From the NCBI GenBank assembly GCA_016713965.1, contig JADJOC010000002.1, positions 416,001-480,000 on the forward strand: DNA of 64,000 bases, given 5' to 3'. A model generated the notes under the pieces. The model saw only the letters and a list, made by a program, of their open reading frames with translations. It was not told the DNA's origin and searched no databases. Positions within the stretch are counted from its first letter, which is position 1, and every line of letters begins with the position of its first letter. The position numbers and the translations under genes were made by a program. The DNA comes from Chitinophagaceae bacterium. Lineage in GTDB: Bacteria; Bacteroidota; Bacteroidia; Chitinophagales; Chitinophagaceae. This document shows positions 52,435 through 59,821 of the stretch, one piece after another.

Positions 52435-54198
52435 ATGACAACTTCACTTTTTAAAACTGTAGTTTTAATATTTTTATTCACAAGCCTCAGGCTGGTTACT
52501 ATAAGCCAGGAATATTATTTTGACCATCAATTATACAGCAATGTTGTCAAGGATTCTTTGGAGGGAAATGTAAAAGGTTACGGCTGTAGTATTTGGGCGA
52601 AAGGTGGAGGGCCTATAGTAGCTACTTACGGTGTGAAAGGCCAGGATGATACTGAACCGGGAGGGGTAAAATATTTTTCTGAAAATACTACCTTATGTAT
52701 CGCCAGCGTCTCAAAAATAATTACGACTGCCGCGGTGCTTAGGGTAATTGAAAAAAACCCTTCACTGCACCTGGATGATAAAATGGTAACTTATTTTCCT
52801 TATAAATGGAAGAATCTACTGCATAATGATTTTAAGCTGGTTACCATTCGCCAATTACTACAACATCGTTCAGGTTTTGACAGAATTGGCGATAACGGAT
52901 TATTGACACGTACCAGGATCCAGCAGGGATATGGGCAATGCGGAAATGTACCTTGCTCAACCGGTACTAAATCTTATTCTAATTTTAATATGGCAGTATT
53001 TCAAATGATATTGGCATATATGATTAACCCTTTGGAAATGCAGCAGGCGGAGAATTTATATTCCGGATTATCTGATACTGATTATGATAAAAATATATTA
53101 AACAAAACAAGCGAAATATATTTTAATTATGTAAGGGACAACATACTTACTCCTAATTTTATTGATGCTCATTGCAATCCTGCTGAAATGCCGGATCCTG
53201 CACTGATGTATTCCAACCCTGCTGATGAAAATGGACTATTGTTTCCCAATACTATTTATTCCAGTTGCGCTGCCGGCGGATGGACAATGACAGTTGATAA
53301 TTTATCACTTTTTATGTATACATTAAAATATACGGAAAAGATTATCTCTCATGATTCGTATAAACTCATGGAAAATTATAGTACCCCGTCTAAAGCTTTA
53401 GGCTGGTATTTTAATGATAATACTAATGAAGGGGTTGCATTTCACCACGGAGGTGTTAGAAGCTATGGATCCAACTATGCGTTTGCTATGTTAATGAGTT
53501 ACCCTAATGGTATGCATGCTTCTGCATTGGTAAATTCAGCATCTACATTATATACGAATAAATTATGGGTATGGACTCTTAGAAACCATATGATTAATGC
53601 ATACAATGCAGCTTCCTGCCCACCGGTAGTACATGTGCCGCCAACATTTAATTATTTATTAAAAAATGCCAAGGCTTCTGAAACAGTGATTGCACAAACT
53701 ACGGTTGATGTAGAGCCTTTGGAAGACATCCGTTTCAGAGCAGGTAAAAATGTTGTGCTCCTACCAGGATTTCATGCCAAGGAGGGAAGTAAATTTAAAG
53801 CTTACATTTCACCATGTGTAGAAAAAGACGGGCCGGACTTTGATGATTTAAATAACCTTATTCAAGAAGATTTGCAAGGTGAAGACATAGAAAAGCTTGA
53901 GCAAAAGCAACTATCAAATGAAGCATTACAAATGACACTGGCAAAAATTTATCCTAATCCGTCCGGCTCTTTAGTGCACCTTGTTTTACATACAAATAAA
54001 GAAAATAAAATTGATGTTTTATTATATGACGTTTTAGGAAATTGTATAGCTAAACCAATATCAAAATTTTCTTTGCAGCAAGGCCAAACAACTGTTACAT
54101 TCAATATTGATTTCTTAAAACCAGGACTATATATTTACAAAATCCAAACCGTCAATGGTATAATGCATTCCGGAAAACTGGTTAAAGCTGAACCATAA
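52435..54198 (+). CDS. Secreted serine beta-lactamase-like hydrolase with T9SS sorting domain
   Basis: The 587-residue protein has a signal peptide and a class C/PBP-type beta-lactamase domain with S91-V-S-K94, YSN at 181-183 and HHGGVRSYG near 342. Residues about 400-450 form a linker with LLPGFHAKEGSKFKAYI, and the C-terminal 80 residues are a T9SS sorting domain (AKIYPNPSGSLVHLVL; GLYIYKIQ). It probably cleaves a D-amino-acid peptide or ester outside the cell. Second gene of the operon starting at 51284. Confidence 0.9.
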   Translation: MTTSLFKTVVLIFLFTSLRLVTISQEYYFDHQLYSNVVKDSLEGNVKGYGCSIWAKGGGPIVATYGVKGQDDTEPGGVKYFSENTTLCIASVSKIITTAAVLRVIEKNPSLHLDDKMVTYFPYKWKNLLHNDFKLVTIRQLLQHRSGFDRIGDNGLLTRTRIQQGYGQCGNVPCSTGTKSYSNFNMAVFQMILAYMINPLEMQQAENLYSGLSDTDYDKNILNKTSEIYFNYVRDNILTPNFIDAHCNPAEMPDPALMYSNPADENGLLFPNTIYSSCAAGGWTMTVDNLSLFMYTLKYTEKIISHDSYKLMENYSTPSKALGWYFNDNTNEGVAFHHGGVRSYGSNYAFAMLMSYPNGMHASALVNSASTLYTNKLWVWTLRNHMINAYNAASCPPVVHVPPTFNYLLKNAKASETVIAQTTVDVEPLEDIRFRAGKNVVLLPGFHAKEGSKFKAYISPCVEKDGPDFDDLNNLIQEDLQGEDIEKLEQKQLSNEALQMTLAKIYPNPSGSLVHLVLHTNKENKIDVLLYDVLGNCIAKPISKFSLQQGQTTVTFNIDFLKPGLYIYKIQTVNGIMHSGKLVKAEP

Positions 54199-54266
54199 TA
54201 TTACATGATGGATATATTTGCCTGTAGGTTTTTATATCGAATATTTATAATTAGTGAATAATTAAT

Positions 54267-54303
54267 AAAATTACCTGTTAAAGTATAGCAGGTAATTTTA
54301 TTT
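54267..54303 (+). terminator. Terminator after the secreted hydrolase operon
   Basis: AAAATTACCTG (54267-54277) pairs with CAGGTAATTTT (54289-54299), followed by more Ts, about 70 bp after the stop. Confidence 0.8.
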
Positions 54304-54322
54304 CATCAACATAAAACCCGGG

Positions 54323-55195
54323 CTGGCCATTCACTACTTAACTACAGCATTTTCAAAATCTTTGCCCGAAATTCCTTTAAGCATTCCTGCTTTTTAGGTA
54401 CGGCTATTTCAGTTCTTTTATCATTTAAAATGAGCCAGTCTTATGACCGATGGTGGGAAGCCCGGAAAGTTTGGGGAGCAATTGTAAATGATTCCCGAAG
54501 CTTTGTTTTGCAATTGCAAAGTTTTATTACCGATAATAATAACCTTATTGCAAAAATGGCCCACCGGCAAATCGCCTGGTGCTATGCTTTAGGACAGTCA
54601 TTACGTGGCCTTGATCCGCTTTGAAAATATGGGACAGTTTATTGATGATAAAGATATTTCAAATATATCTAAACATAGTAATAAGCCATTGGCATTGCTG
54701 CAACTCAATGCCGCTGATTTAAAAGAACTGCAAAAAAAACATGAAATCAATTCGTTTAGCCATGTACAAATAGACAATACGCTGGTACGGCTGTGCGACT
54801 CGATGGGAAAAGCGGAAAGAATAAACTCTACTGTTTTCCCGGTAACTTACCGGTTATTTTTACATTTTACCATTTACCTGTTTGTAATTGTACTTTCTAT
54901 TGCAATTAAAAATGTAGATACTATTTTTGAGATCCCTTTACTGGCTGTAATATCAATGGTATTTTTTCTGCTGGAAAAAACCGCCTACCATTTGCAGGAC
55001 CCTTTCAGGAACAGGCCAAGCGATACTTCGGTAACAGCAATAGCCAGAACGATAGAAATAAATATCCGGCAACTGCTGGATGAAAAAGAAGTACCTAAAC
55101 CTTTAACATCTGATACATTTTATATTTTATATTTTATAAAAACTAAAAACCCAACATTATGTACACACACTCAAAAGAAACACAAAGCAAGTTAA
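54323..55195 (+). pseudogene. Bestrophin-like channel gene, 5' truncated and frameshifted
   Basis: L-A-I-H-Y-L-T-T-A-F-S-K-S-L-P-E-I-P-L-S leads into SVLLSFKMSQSYDRWWEARKVWGAIVNDSR, the hallmark of bestrophin/UPF0187 chloride-channel proteins. The N-terminal first membrane helix is missing (the terminator lies right before it), and frames shift at the T run 54391-54395 and near 54620-54622. The C-terminal half has AERINSTVFPVTYRLFLH and YHLQDPFRNRPSDTSV. The frame runs into the carbonic anhydrase gene. Confidence 0.75.
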
Positions 55196-55785
55196 CTTCT
55201 GAAGAAGCTTTACAAATTTTAAAAGAAGGAAATGACAGGTTTGTTAAAAACCTTAAAGCCAACCGCAATCTTTTGCAACAGGTAAATGATACCAAAGAAG
55301 GGCAATTCCCTTTTGCCACCATTTTAAGCTGCATGGATTCCAGGACATCTGCCGAACTGATTTTTGACCAGGGCCTTGGTGATATTTTCAGTATCCGCAT
55401 AGCGGGAAATATTTTAAATGAGGATATTATCGGCAGTATGGAATTTGCTACAAAAGTAGTGGGAACAAAAGTTGTAGTAGTGCTTGGCCATACTAAATGC
55501 GGCGCAATAGTGGGTGCCTGCAATAATGTAGAATTGGGCAGTTTAACAAAAGTATTGGATAAAATTAAACCGGCTATACAGGCAGAAACGCATACCAAAG
55601 AAAACAGGACTGGCAGCAACGCTGACTTTGTAAAAAAAGTTACAGAAAATAATGTCCGCCTGGCAATAGAAGAAATTAAAAAACAAAGCCCTGTTATTGC
55701 CGGGCTTATTGCAGAAGAAAAACTAAAAATTGCAGGTGGTATTTATAATGTAGAAAATGGAATGGTAACATTTTTTGATAATTAA
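55159..55785 (+). CDS. Beta-class carbonic anhydrase
   Basis: The 208-residue protein has zinc ligands Cys58 (LSCMDSRTSAE), His111 and Cys114 (LGHTKCGAIVGA) and the Asp60-Arg62 dyad. It interconverts CO2 and bicarbonate. The ATG at 55159 overlaps the bestrophin frame; a bestrophin-anhydrase pairing would make sense for bicarbonate handling. Confidence 0.95.
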   Translation: MYTHSKETQSKLTSEEALQILKEGNDRFVKNLKANRNLLQQVNDTKEGQFPFATILSCMDSRTSAELIFDQGLGDIFSIRIAGNILNEDIIGSMEFATKVVGTKVVVVLGHTKCGAIVGACNNVELGSLTKVLDKIKPAIQAETHTKENRTGSNADFVKKVTENNVRLAIEEIKKQSPVIAGLIAEEKLKIAGGIYNVENGMVTFFDN

Positions 55786-55827
55786 AAATGTCGCAATCAC
55801 ACCCTTATATTGCCGCTTTTGCACAGC

Positions 55828-55879
55828 TTTAAGTTTTACAATTTGTATAATTTGCATTACACAAATTGTAAAACTTAAA
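55828..55879. repeat. 19-bp perfect inverted repeat between carbonic anhydrase and VOC genes
   Basis: Arms 55828-55846 and 55861-55879 (AAGTTTTACAATTTGT core) with a 14-base loop. It may terminate carbonic anhydrase or be an operator for the VOC gene, whose ATG is 10 bp later. Confidence 0.75.
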
Positions 55880-55889
55880 ACATCGCACC

Positions 55890-56378
55890 ATGGCAACAAT
55901 GCAAAAAATTACTCCAAACTTATGGTTTGATACACAAGCCGAAGAAGCGGCAAATTATTATACCTCTATTTTCAAAAACTCTTCCATTGGTAAAATCAGC
56001 TACTTCGGAAAAGAAGGATACGAAATACATAAGATGCCCGAAGGAACAGTAATGGTAATAGAATTTGAGTTGGAAGGGCAAAAATTTATTGGGCTTAATG
56101 GCGGCCCGGTATTTAAATTTAATGAAGCTGTATCTTTTATTGTTAATTGCGAAAACCAGGAAGAAGTGGATTATTATTGGGACAAGCTTTCAGCAGGTGG
56201 TGAAAAAAATGCGCAGCAGTGCGGCTGGTTAAAAGATAAGTTCGGGTTATCCTGGCAAATTGTACCTACTATTTTGGCTGAGTTAATGACAAATAAGGAC
56301 AAAGAAAAATCAGGGCGTGTGATGTCGGCTATGTTGCAAATGAAAAAGATAGATATTAAAACATTGGAGCAGGCATAG
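55890..56378 (+). CDS. PhnB-type VOC family protein
   Basis: The 162-residue protein (ITPNLWFDTQAEEAANYYTS; VIEFELEGQKFIGLNGGP; FIVNCENQEEVDYYWDKL; CGWLKDKFGLSWQIVPT) matches the PhnB/3-demethylubiquinone-9 methyltransferase-like VOC group. Catalytic function is unknown; many bind small molecules. Confidence 0.9.
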   Translation: MATMQKITPNLWFDTQAEEAANYYTSIFKNSSIGKISYFGKEGYEIHKMPEGTVMVIEFELEGQKFIGLNGGPVFKFNEAVSFIVNCENQEEVDYYWDKLSAGGEKNAQQCGWLKDKFGLSWQIVPTILAELMTNKDKEKSGRVMSAMLQMKKIDIKTLEQA

Positions 56379-56649
56379 GATTTCCTCAAATTTTCTATAC
56401 TAATATGCAGTACAGAATAATTTAGTCCTTCTTTTCTCAAGTAAGAATAACAGTACAAGCTCACGATGATGCCATAAAAAATAATTGCTGAAAAAAAATT
56501 TCACGCTTTTCCGGCTATACATTTTCCGGGAAATCGTGAAGTTGGTATAGATAACTCAGAATGTTGCAGCAATAAAGTTTTAAAATAATATAACAAATGG
56601 AAAAATTTAATATTTTAAAACGATACAAAAATATCGGATAACAGCCATT
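56379..56649. other. Gap with a long imperfect hairpin
   Basis: TTCACGCTTTTCCGG and CCGGGAAATCGTGAA (about 56500-56540) pair with two mismatches. No gene seen. Confidence 0.45.
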
Positions 56650-56928
56650 TCACTCTTCCTCTGCAAACAATGGCATTAACCGCTCGTCAACCATCACTAA
56701 TGCATCACACACTTTATTCAACTGCTCATAAAAGAAAAGCAGGTTGCTCCGCTCAAGGTGTGTAAGGCCATTAGCATCTTCGCTGCCAAATGCATATACA
56801 ATTAAGTCCCAGGTGCACCGCTTTATTTCTTCCGGTGGAAAATTATTTAAAAAACGATTAATAATTTGCAGGCTTTGTGCAACACTTGTGGGAAAAGCGT
56901 TTTCACCTTGCTCCTTAGCTTTGAGCAT
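56650..56928 (-). CDS. Small unknown protein paired with XRE regulator (copy 2)
   Basis: The 92-residue protein (SLQIINRFLNNFPPEEIKR; TWDLIVYAFGSEDANGLTH; ERSNLLFFYEQLNKVCDAL) is paralogous to the protein at 48610-48867, with over half of the aligned residues identical by eye. It is divergent from the XRE gene at 57089, repeating the arrangement of copy 1. Function unknown. Confidence 0.72.
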   Translation of the reverse strand: MLKAKEQGENAFPTSVAQSLQIINRFLNNFPPEEIKRCTWDLIVYAFGSEDANGLTHLERSNLLFFYEQLNKVCDALVMVDERLMPLFAEEE

Positions 56929-56961
56929 AAGTAGGATTTTAAATTAAATAATAGGAATAGC

Positions 56962-56989
56962 GAAACCAGTATGCCTGGTTTCCTTTTTT
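56962..56989 (+). terminator. Hairpin plus T-tract between divergent genes
   Basis: GAAACCAG (56962-56969) and CTGGTTTC (56975-56982) form an 8-bp stem followed by six Ts on the plus strand, although no plus-strand gene ends here. Confidence 0.55.
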
Positions 56990-56993
56990 GACA

Positions 56994-57001
56994 TATATTT
57001 G
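56994..57001 (+). promoter_or_regulatory. -7 box (TATATTTG) for XRE gene
   Basis: TAnnTTTG match 88 bp before the TTG start at 57089. Confidence 0.45.
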
Positions 57002-57088
57002 AGCGTTAGCGTAAAAAAACAAATATTGTACAAAAATTTTACATAACAAAATATTTATACAATTATTTATACACATAATGTTATTAAA

Positions 57089-57463
57089 TTGAACTTTTTT
57101 GCAAAAAATATACATTTCTTAAGAAAAAGAAAGAAGCTGGTGCAGAATGAAATGCCTGAATTAATAGGTGTTTCAAGAGTTACATGGTCGAATTATGAAA
57201 ATGATCATACCCAGCCCGATATTGACAAATTAATTGACATTGCTGACTTTTTTGAAATAAGTATCGATCATCTTTTAAAAACAAATCTCTCACTTCCTCA
57301 AAATGCACATTTGCTCACCAACCCTTATCAAAGCAAACCTGTTGAAAAAAATGAAACCAATGAATCAGCTATTGCTTATGAAAAAGAAGTTGACCTGCTC
57401 ATTTTAAAACAACTTAATAATATTGCCGATGGCGTGGCAGAAATTAAAGAAAAGTTGGCCTGA
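57089..57463 (+). CDS. XRE-type regulator with C-terminal extension
   Basis: From a TTG at 57089 (the ATG at 57078 is out of frame) the 124-residue protein has an HTH_3 domain (NIHFLRKRKKLVQNEMPELIGVSRVTWSNYENDHTQPD; LIDIADFFEISIDHLLK) and a C-terminal helical tail (DLLILKQLNNIADGVAEIKEKL) probably for dimerisation. It is divergent from a small unknown protein. Confidence 0.88.
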   Translation: MNFFAKNIHFLRKRKKLVQNEMPELIGVSRVTWSNYENDHTQPDIDKLIDIADFFEISIDHLLKTNLSLPQNAHLLTNPYQSKPVEKNETNESAIAYEKEVDLLILKQLNNIADGVAEIKEKLA

Positions 57464-57584
57464 TCTTATTGTATACTTTAATAAGTAGTACTTTTCTACA
57501 CAGCCGTATTTTAAATTTCAAAAAAGTGTGTAAAAAAATTTTTACTGCATCTGATAAAAATAATTTAATAAAAAACTATTTTAT

Positions 57585-58163
57585 ATGCAGTCATTAACAA
57601 TTAAAAAAATCATTTATTTTTTAGCACTAACTCTTTTTGCTATAAACGCAGAAGCAAATGGCCCTGCTTACATTCACAAGCAAACTACATCAACACCGGC
57701 AAAAACTGTATTAGGTTTTTTAGAATGGTATTGGGATAATGAAGAAATGATTAATGGTATACAATTGGTTGACATATCTGAAGATAGTGCACAAAAAATA
57801 CCTTTTTCAATAAATACTGCAAACACTGAAAAATATTTATCCATACTACAAAGAAGTAATTTCATTTCTGATAGCTACATTCAATACTGGAAAAAATATT
57901 TTAAAGATTACGAACAAGTTTTCAAAGATGACCCGCAATACGAAGGCTGCCCGGCTGGTTTTGACTACAACTTTATTATGCAAGGTAACGACCCGGAAGA
58001 AAAACCATCCAGCATGAGTAAAGTAAAAATCAGCAGCCAAAGCATTAAAGGTAACAAAGCACAGGTAACGGTTACCCTGCCGCATAATACTAAAATCAAT
58101 TACACATTAACTAAAGTAAATGGTAAATGGCTAATCGACGATATACAGGGAGTAGATGAGTAA
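57585..58163 (+). CDS. DUF3828-type exported protein
   Basis: The 192-residue protein has a signal peptide (1-25) and a DUF3828-like domain (TVLGFLEWYWDNEEMINGIQ; LQRSNFISDSYIQYWKKYFKDYEQ; NGKWLIDDIQGV). DUF3828 is a periplasmic SnoaL-like fold of unknown role. Terminator downstream. Confidence 0.83.
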   Translation: MQSLTIKKIIYFLALTLFAINAEANGPAYIHKQTTSTPAKTVLGFLEWYWDNEEMINGIQLVDISEDSAQKIPFSINTANTEKYLSILQRSNFISDSYIQYWKKYFKDYEQVFKDDPQYEGCPAGFDYNFIMQGNDPEEKPSSMSKVKISSQSIKGNKAQVTVTLPHNTKINYTLTKVNGKWLIDDIQGVDE

Positions 58164-58186
58164 AACACAAAATTTTAATGTAATTA

Positions 58187-58221
58187 AAAATGGCCATATG
58201 CATTATGTATATGGCCATTTT
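58187..58221 (+). terminator. Terminator after DUF3828 gene
   Basis: AAAATGGCCATAT and ATATGGCCATTTT form a perfect 13-bp stem with a nine-base loop, 23 bp after the stop. Confidence 0.85.
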
Positions 58222-58360
58222 GTTTAACCGATTAATTACATTAATAAAAATCTATAAACGTATTAAAATTTTGGTATTGGCTTTCTTTTCATAAAATTGT
58301 ACCAGCTTCTCAATGTAAATCATTTATCAAGGCCTACGCCAGGTTCTTATTTACACCGGG

Positions 58361-58791
58361 TTATCTTTCAAAAAATGTTTCATAGGTATGGGAACCTGAA
58401 ATTATTTTTGCCCGAAAACTATTAGTGCTTGTAAACTTCATTTCATCATAATATTGTGTAAGCACCTGCTGGTTAACAAAATCAATAGCAAATACCTGTA
58501 AACTATATATTGTTTCATTATATTCATCTATTTCATTATAGACTTCTTTTTCTATAACATCCCAGCTTCCTTTAAAGGAGGCATTTGCAGCATTTAAATA
58601 GTCTAAGCTTCCATTGGCATAAAAAGTAAAAGTACCGCCTGTAAAAGGAAGATTGGAAATATTTCCACCTTTTACGCCACTTATTTTCCATGTTCCAATA
58701 ATTCTCTCATCATAACTTTGCGCTGGTTCTTTACTGCAACTATACTGAAAAAGGATAAAAAAAGAAGAGCCAGTGTGTAGATTTTTTTCAT
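58361..58791 (-). CDS. Lipocalin-like lipoprotein (one frameshift)
   Basis: The ATG at 58791 starts a signal peptide; adding one base in the run 58748-58752 gives a lipobox-like Q-Y-S-C-S-K-E-P and the frame E-R-I-I-G-T-W-K-I-S-G, then FTFYANGSLDYL and SNSFRAKIISGSHTYETFFER to 58361. The G-T-W-K opening and strand pattern are those of lipocalin-like Bacteroidota lipoproteins, which may bind small hydrophobic molecules. About 143 residues. Confidence 0.72.
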
Positions 58792-58929
58792 ATATATGTT
58801 TTTAATAGTATTCTAAATTAAAAATTTTTAGCCCAGGTTTTAAATACAGATTGTTTATTAACAAATATTTGTAATCAGCTTAAGATGGATTCAAAATTTA
58901 ACATAATAAAGTATTGATAACTTTAACTA

Positions 58930-59045
58930 ACTCATCTAGATTTACGGAAGATTAATTATAAAAAAGGTTCGTGGGGACACGAACTTAGGCGGAAGAATGA
59001 TATATAATTTTTTAAAATAGTCCTGCTTTACAGGGCTATTTTGTT
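58930..59045 (+). ncRNA. Possible small RNA with two hairpins
   Basis: A perfect GTTCGTG-GGGA-CACGAAC hairpin (58967-58984) is followed by AAAATAGTCCTG/CAGGGCTATTTT (59014-59042, one G-T pair) and Ts, which looks like a terminator. No ORF spans it. No promoter box matching the consensus well was found. Confidence 0.35.
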
Positions 59046-59093
59046 TTGGTATTGAGCTGTATATCTTTGATGAACTTCATTGCTGCCTGCCCC

Positions 59094-59150
59094 GTCCGAA
59101 GGCGGGGTCGCACTCTTGTACGCTATATCTTTATTAGGCTTTGATTAATA
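59094..59150. repeat. Composite intergenic repeat with CCCCGTCCGAAGGCGGGG
   Basis: A hairpin of CCCCGTC/GGCGGGG followed by GTCGCACTCTTG, also present at 47440; related to 31282 and 47645. Confidence 0.55.
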
Positions 59151-59160
59151 TATGTGATGG

Positions 59161-59486
59161 TTATACAAGCTGAGTTGATAAGTCAATCTTATCTAATAAA
59201 TGCTCTAAGCCTAACGAACTAAAATTTTCGCTTCGAAAATTTTTTATAAAGTTTTCGAAATTAACTCCATCGTTACTTAAACTTGATTTAACCAATAAGG
59301 TAAATTCTTGTGTTTCTTTATTTATATTAAATAAGCGACTATTATAATCTACTTCCTTATAATAGTTATTATAAAACAAAATCAATAAAGCTTCGATATA
59401 AACAAATGTACTAACATTATCTTTTAATTTCCGAGCAACGTCTCCGGTTACGGGACGTTGCGTTAAATAATAAAATTTCTATCCAT
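59161..59486 (-). CDS. Unknown protein (one frameshift)
   Basis: Starting at the ATG at 59486 (M-D-R) and adding one base at the run 59476-59478 gives K-F-Y-Y-L-T-Q-R-P-V-T-G-D-V-A-R-K-L-K-D and continues to 59161 (YIEALLILFYNNYYKEVDYN; FTLLVKSSLSNDGVNFENFI). About 108 residues, mixed helix/strand, no family recognised. Without the correction the first ATG is at 59385. Confidence 0.55.
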
Positions 59487-59503
59487 TAATGTACCCCACC
59501 TTA

Positions 59504-59647
59504 CTATTGCCCAAACATATTATCCACCGCACCACCCAGCATTGGAAATTTTTCTTTGATATATTCCTTAATCGTTTCTAAGGTTTTTGTAGCCTGCTCG
59601 TTGGTAATGCCGGCTTCCTGTGTAAATCTTGTTATCAGCTCTTCCAT
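59504..59647 (-). CDS. Small conserved helical protein, 47 residues
   Basis: The ORF (MEELITRFTQEAGITNEQAT, then KTLETIKEYIKEKFPMLGG, AVDNMFGQ) looks like a single amphipathic helical hairpin, and the final GGAVDNMFG is a pattern I recall from short DUF2267-like Bacteroidota proteins. It has proper start and stop codons and lies between an unknown gene and the Rsh gene. Function unknown. Confidence 0.7.
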   Translation of the reverse strand: MEELITRFTQEAGITNEQATKTLETIKEYIKEKFPMLGGAVDNMFGQ

Positions 59648-59706
59648 AATAAGTTTAATTTTATTTTGAATTATAAAAAATTAGTTTTGAAAAAATGTTC
59701 CCCAAA

Positions 59707-59738
59707 GGTATGCCGTACAAGGGAGTGACACAACAATG
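59707..59738 (+). repeat. Dispersed intergenic repeat, copy c
   Basis: GGTATGCCGTACAAGGGAGT then GACACAACAATG, four differences from the 28711 copy. Confidence 0.6.
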
Positions 59739-59821
59739 ATGATTAAAGATAAAATGCCCGTACCAAAATAAAAACAAATATCCAATCCTCTCATCTCCCG
59801 ACTAACATCTACCATCTAAAA

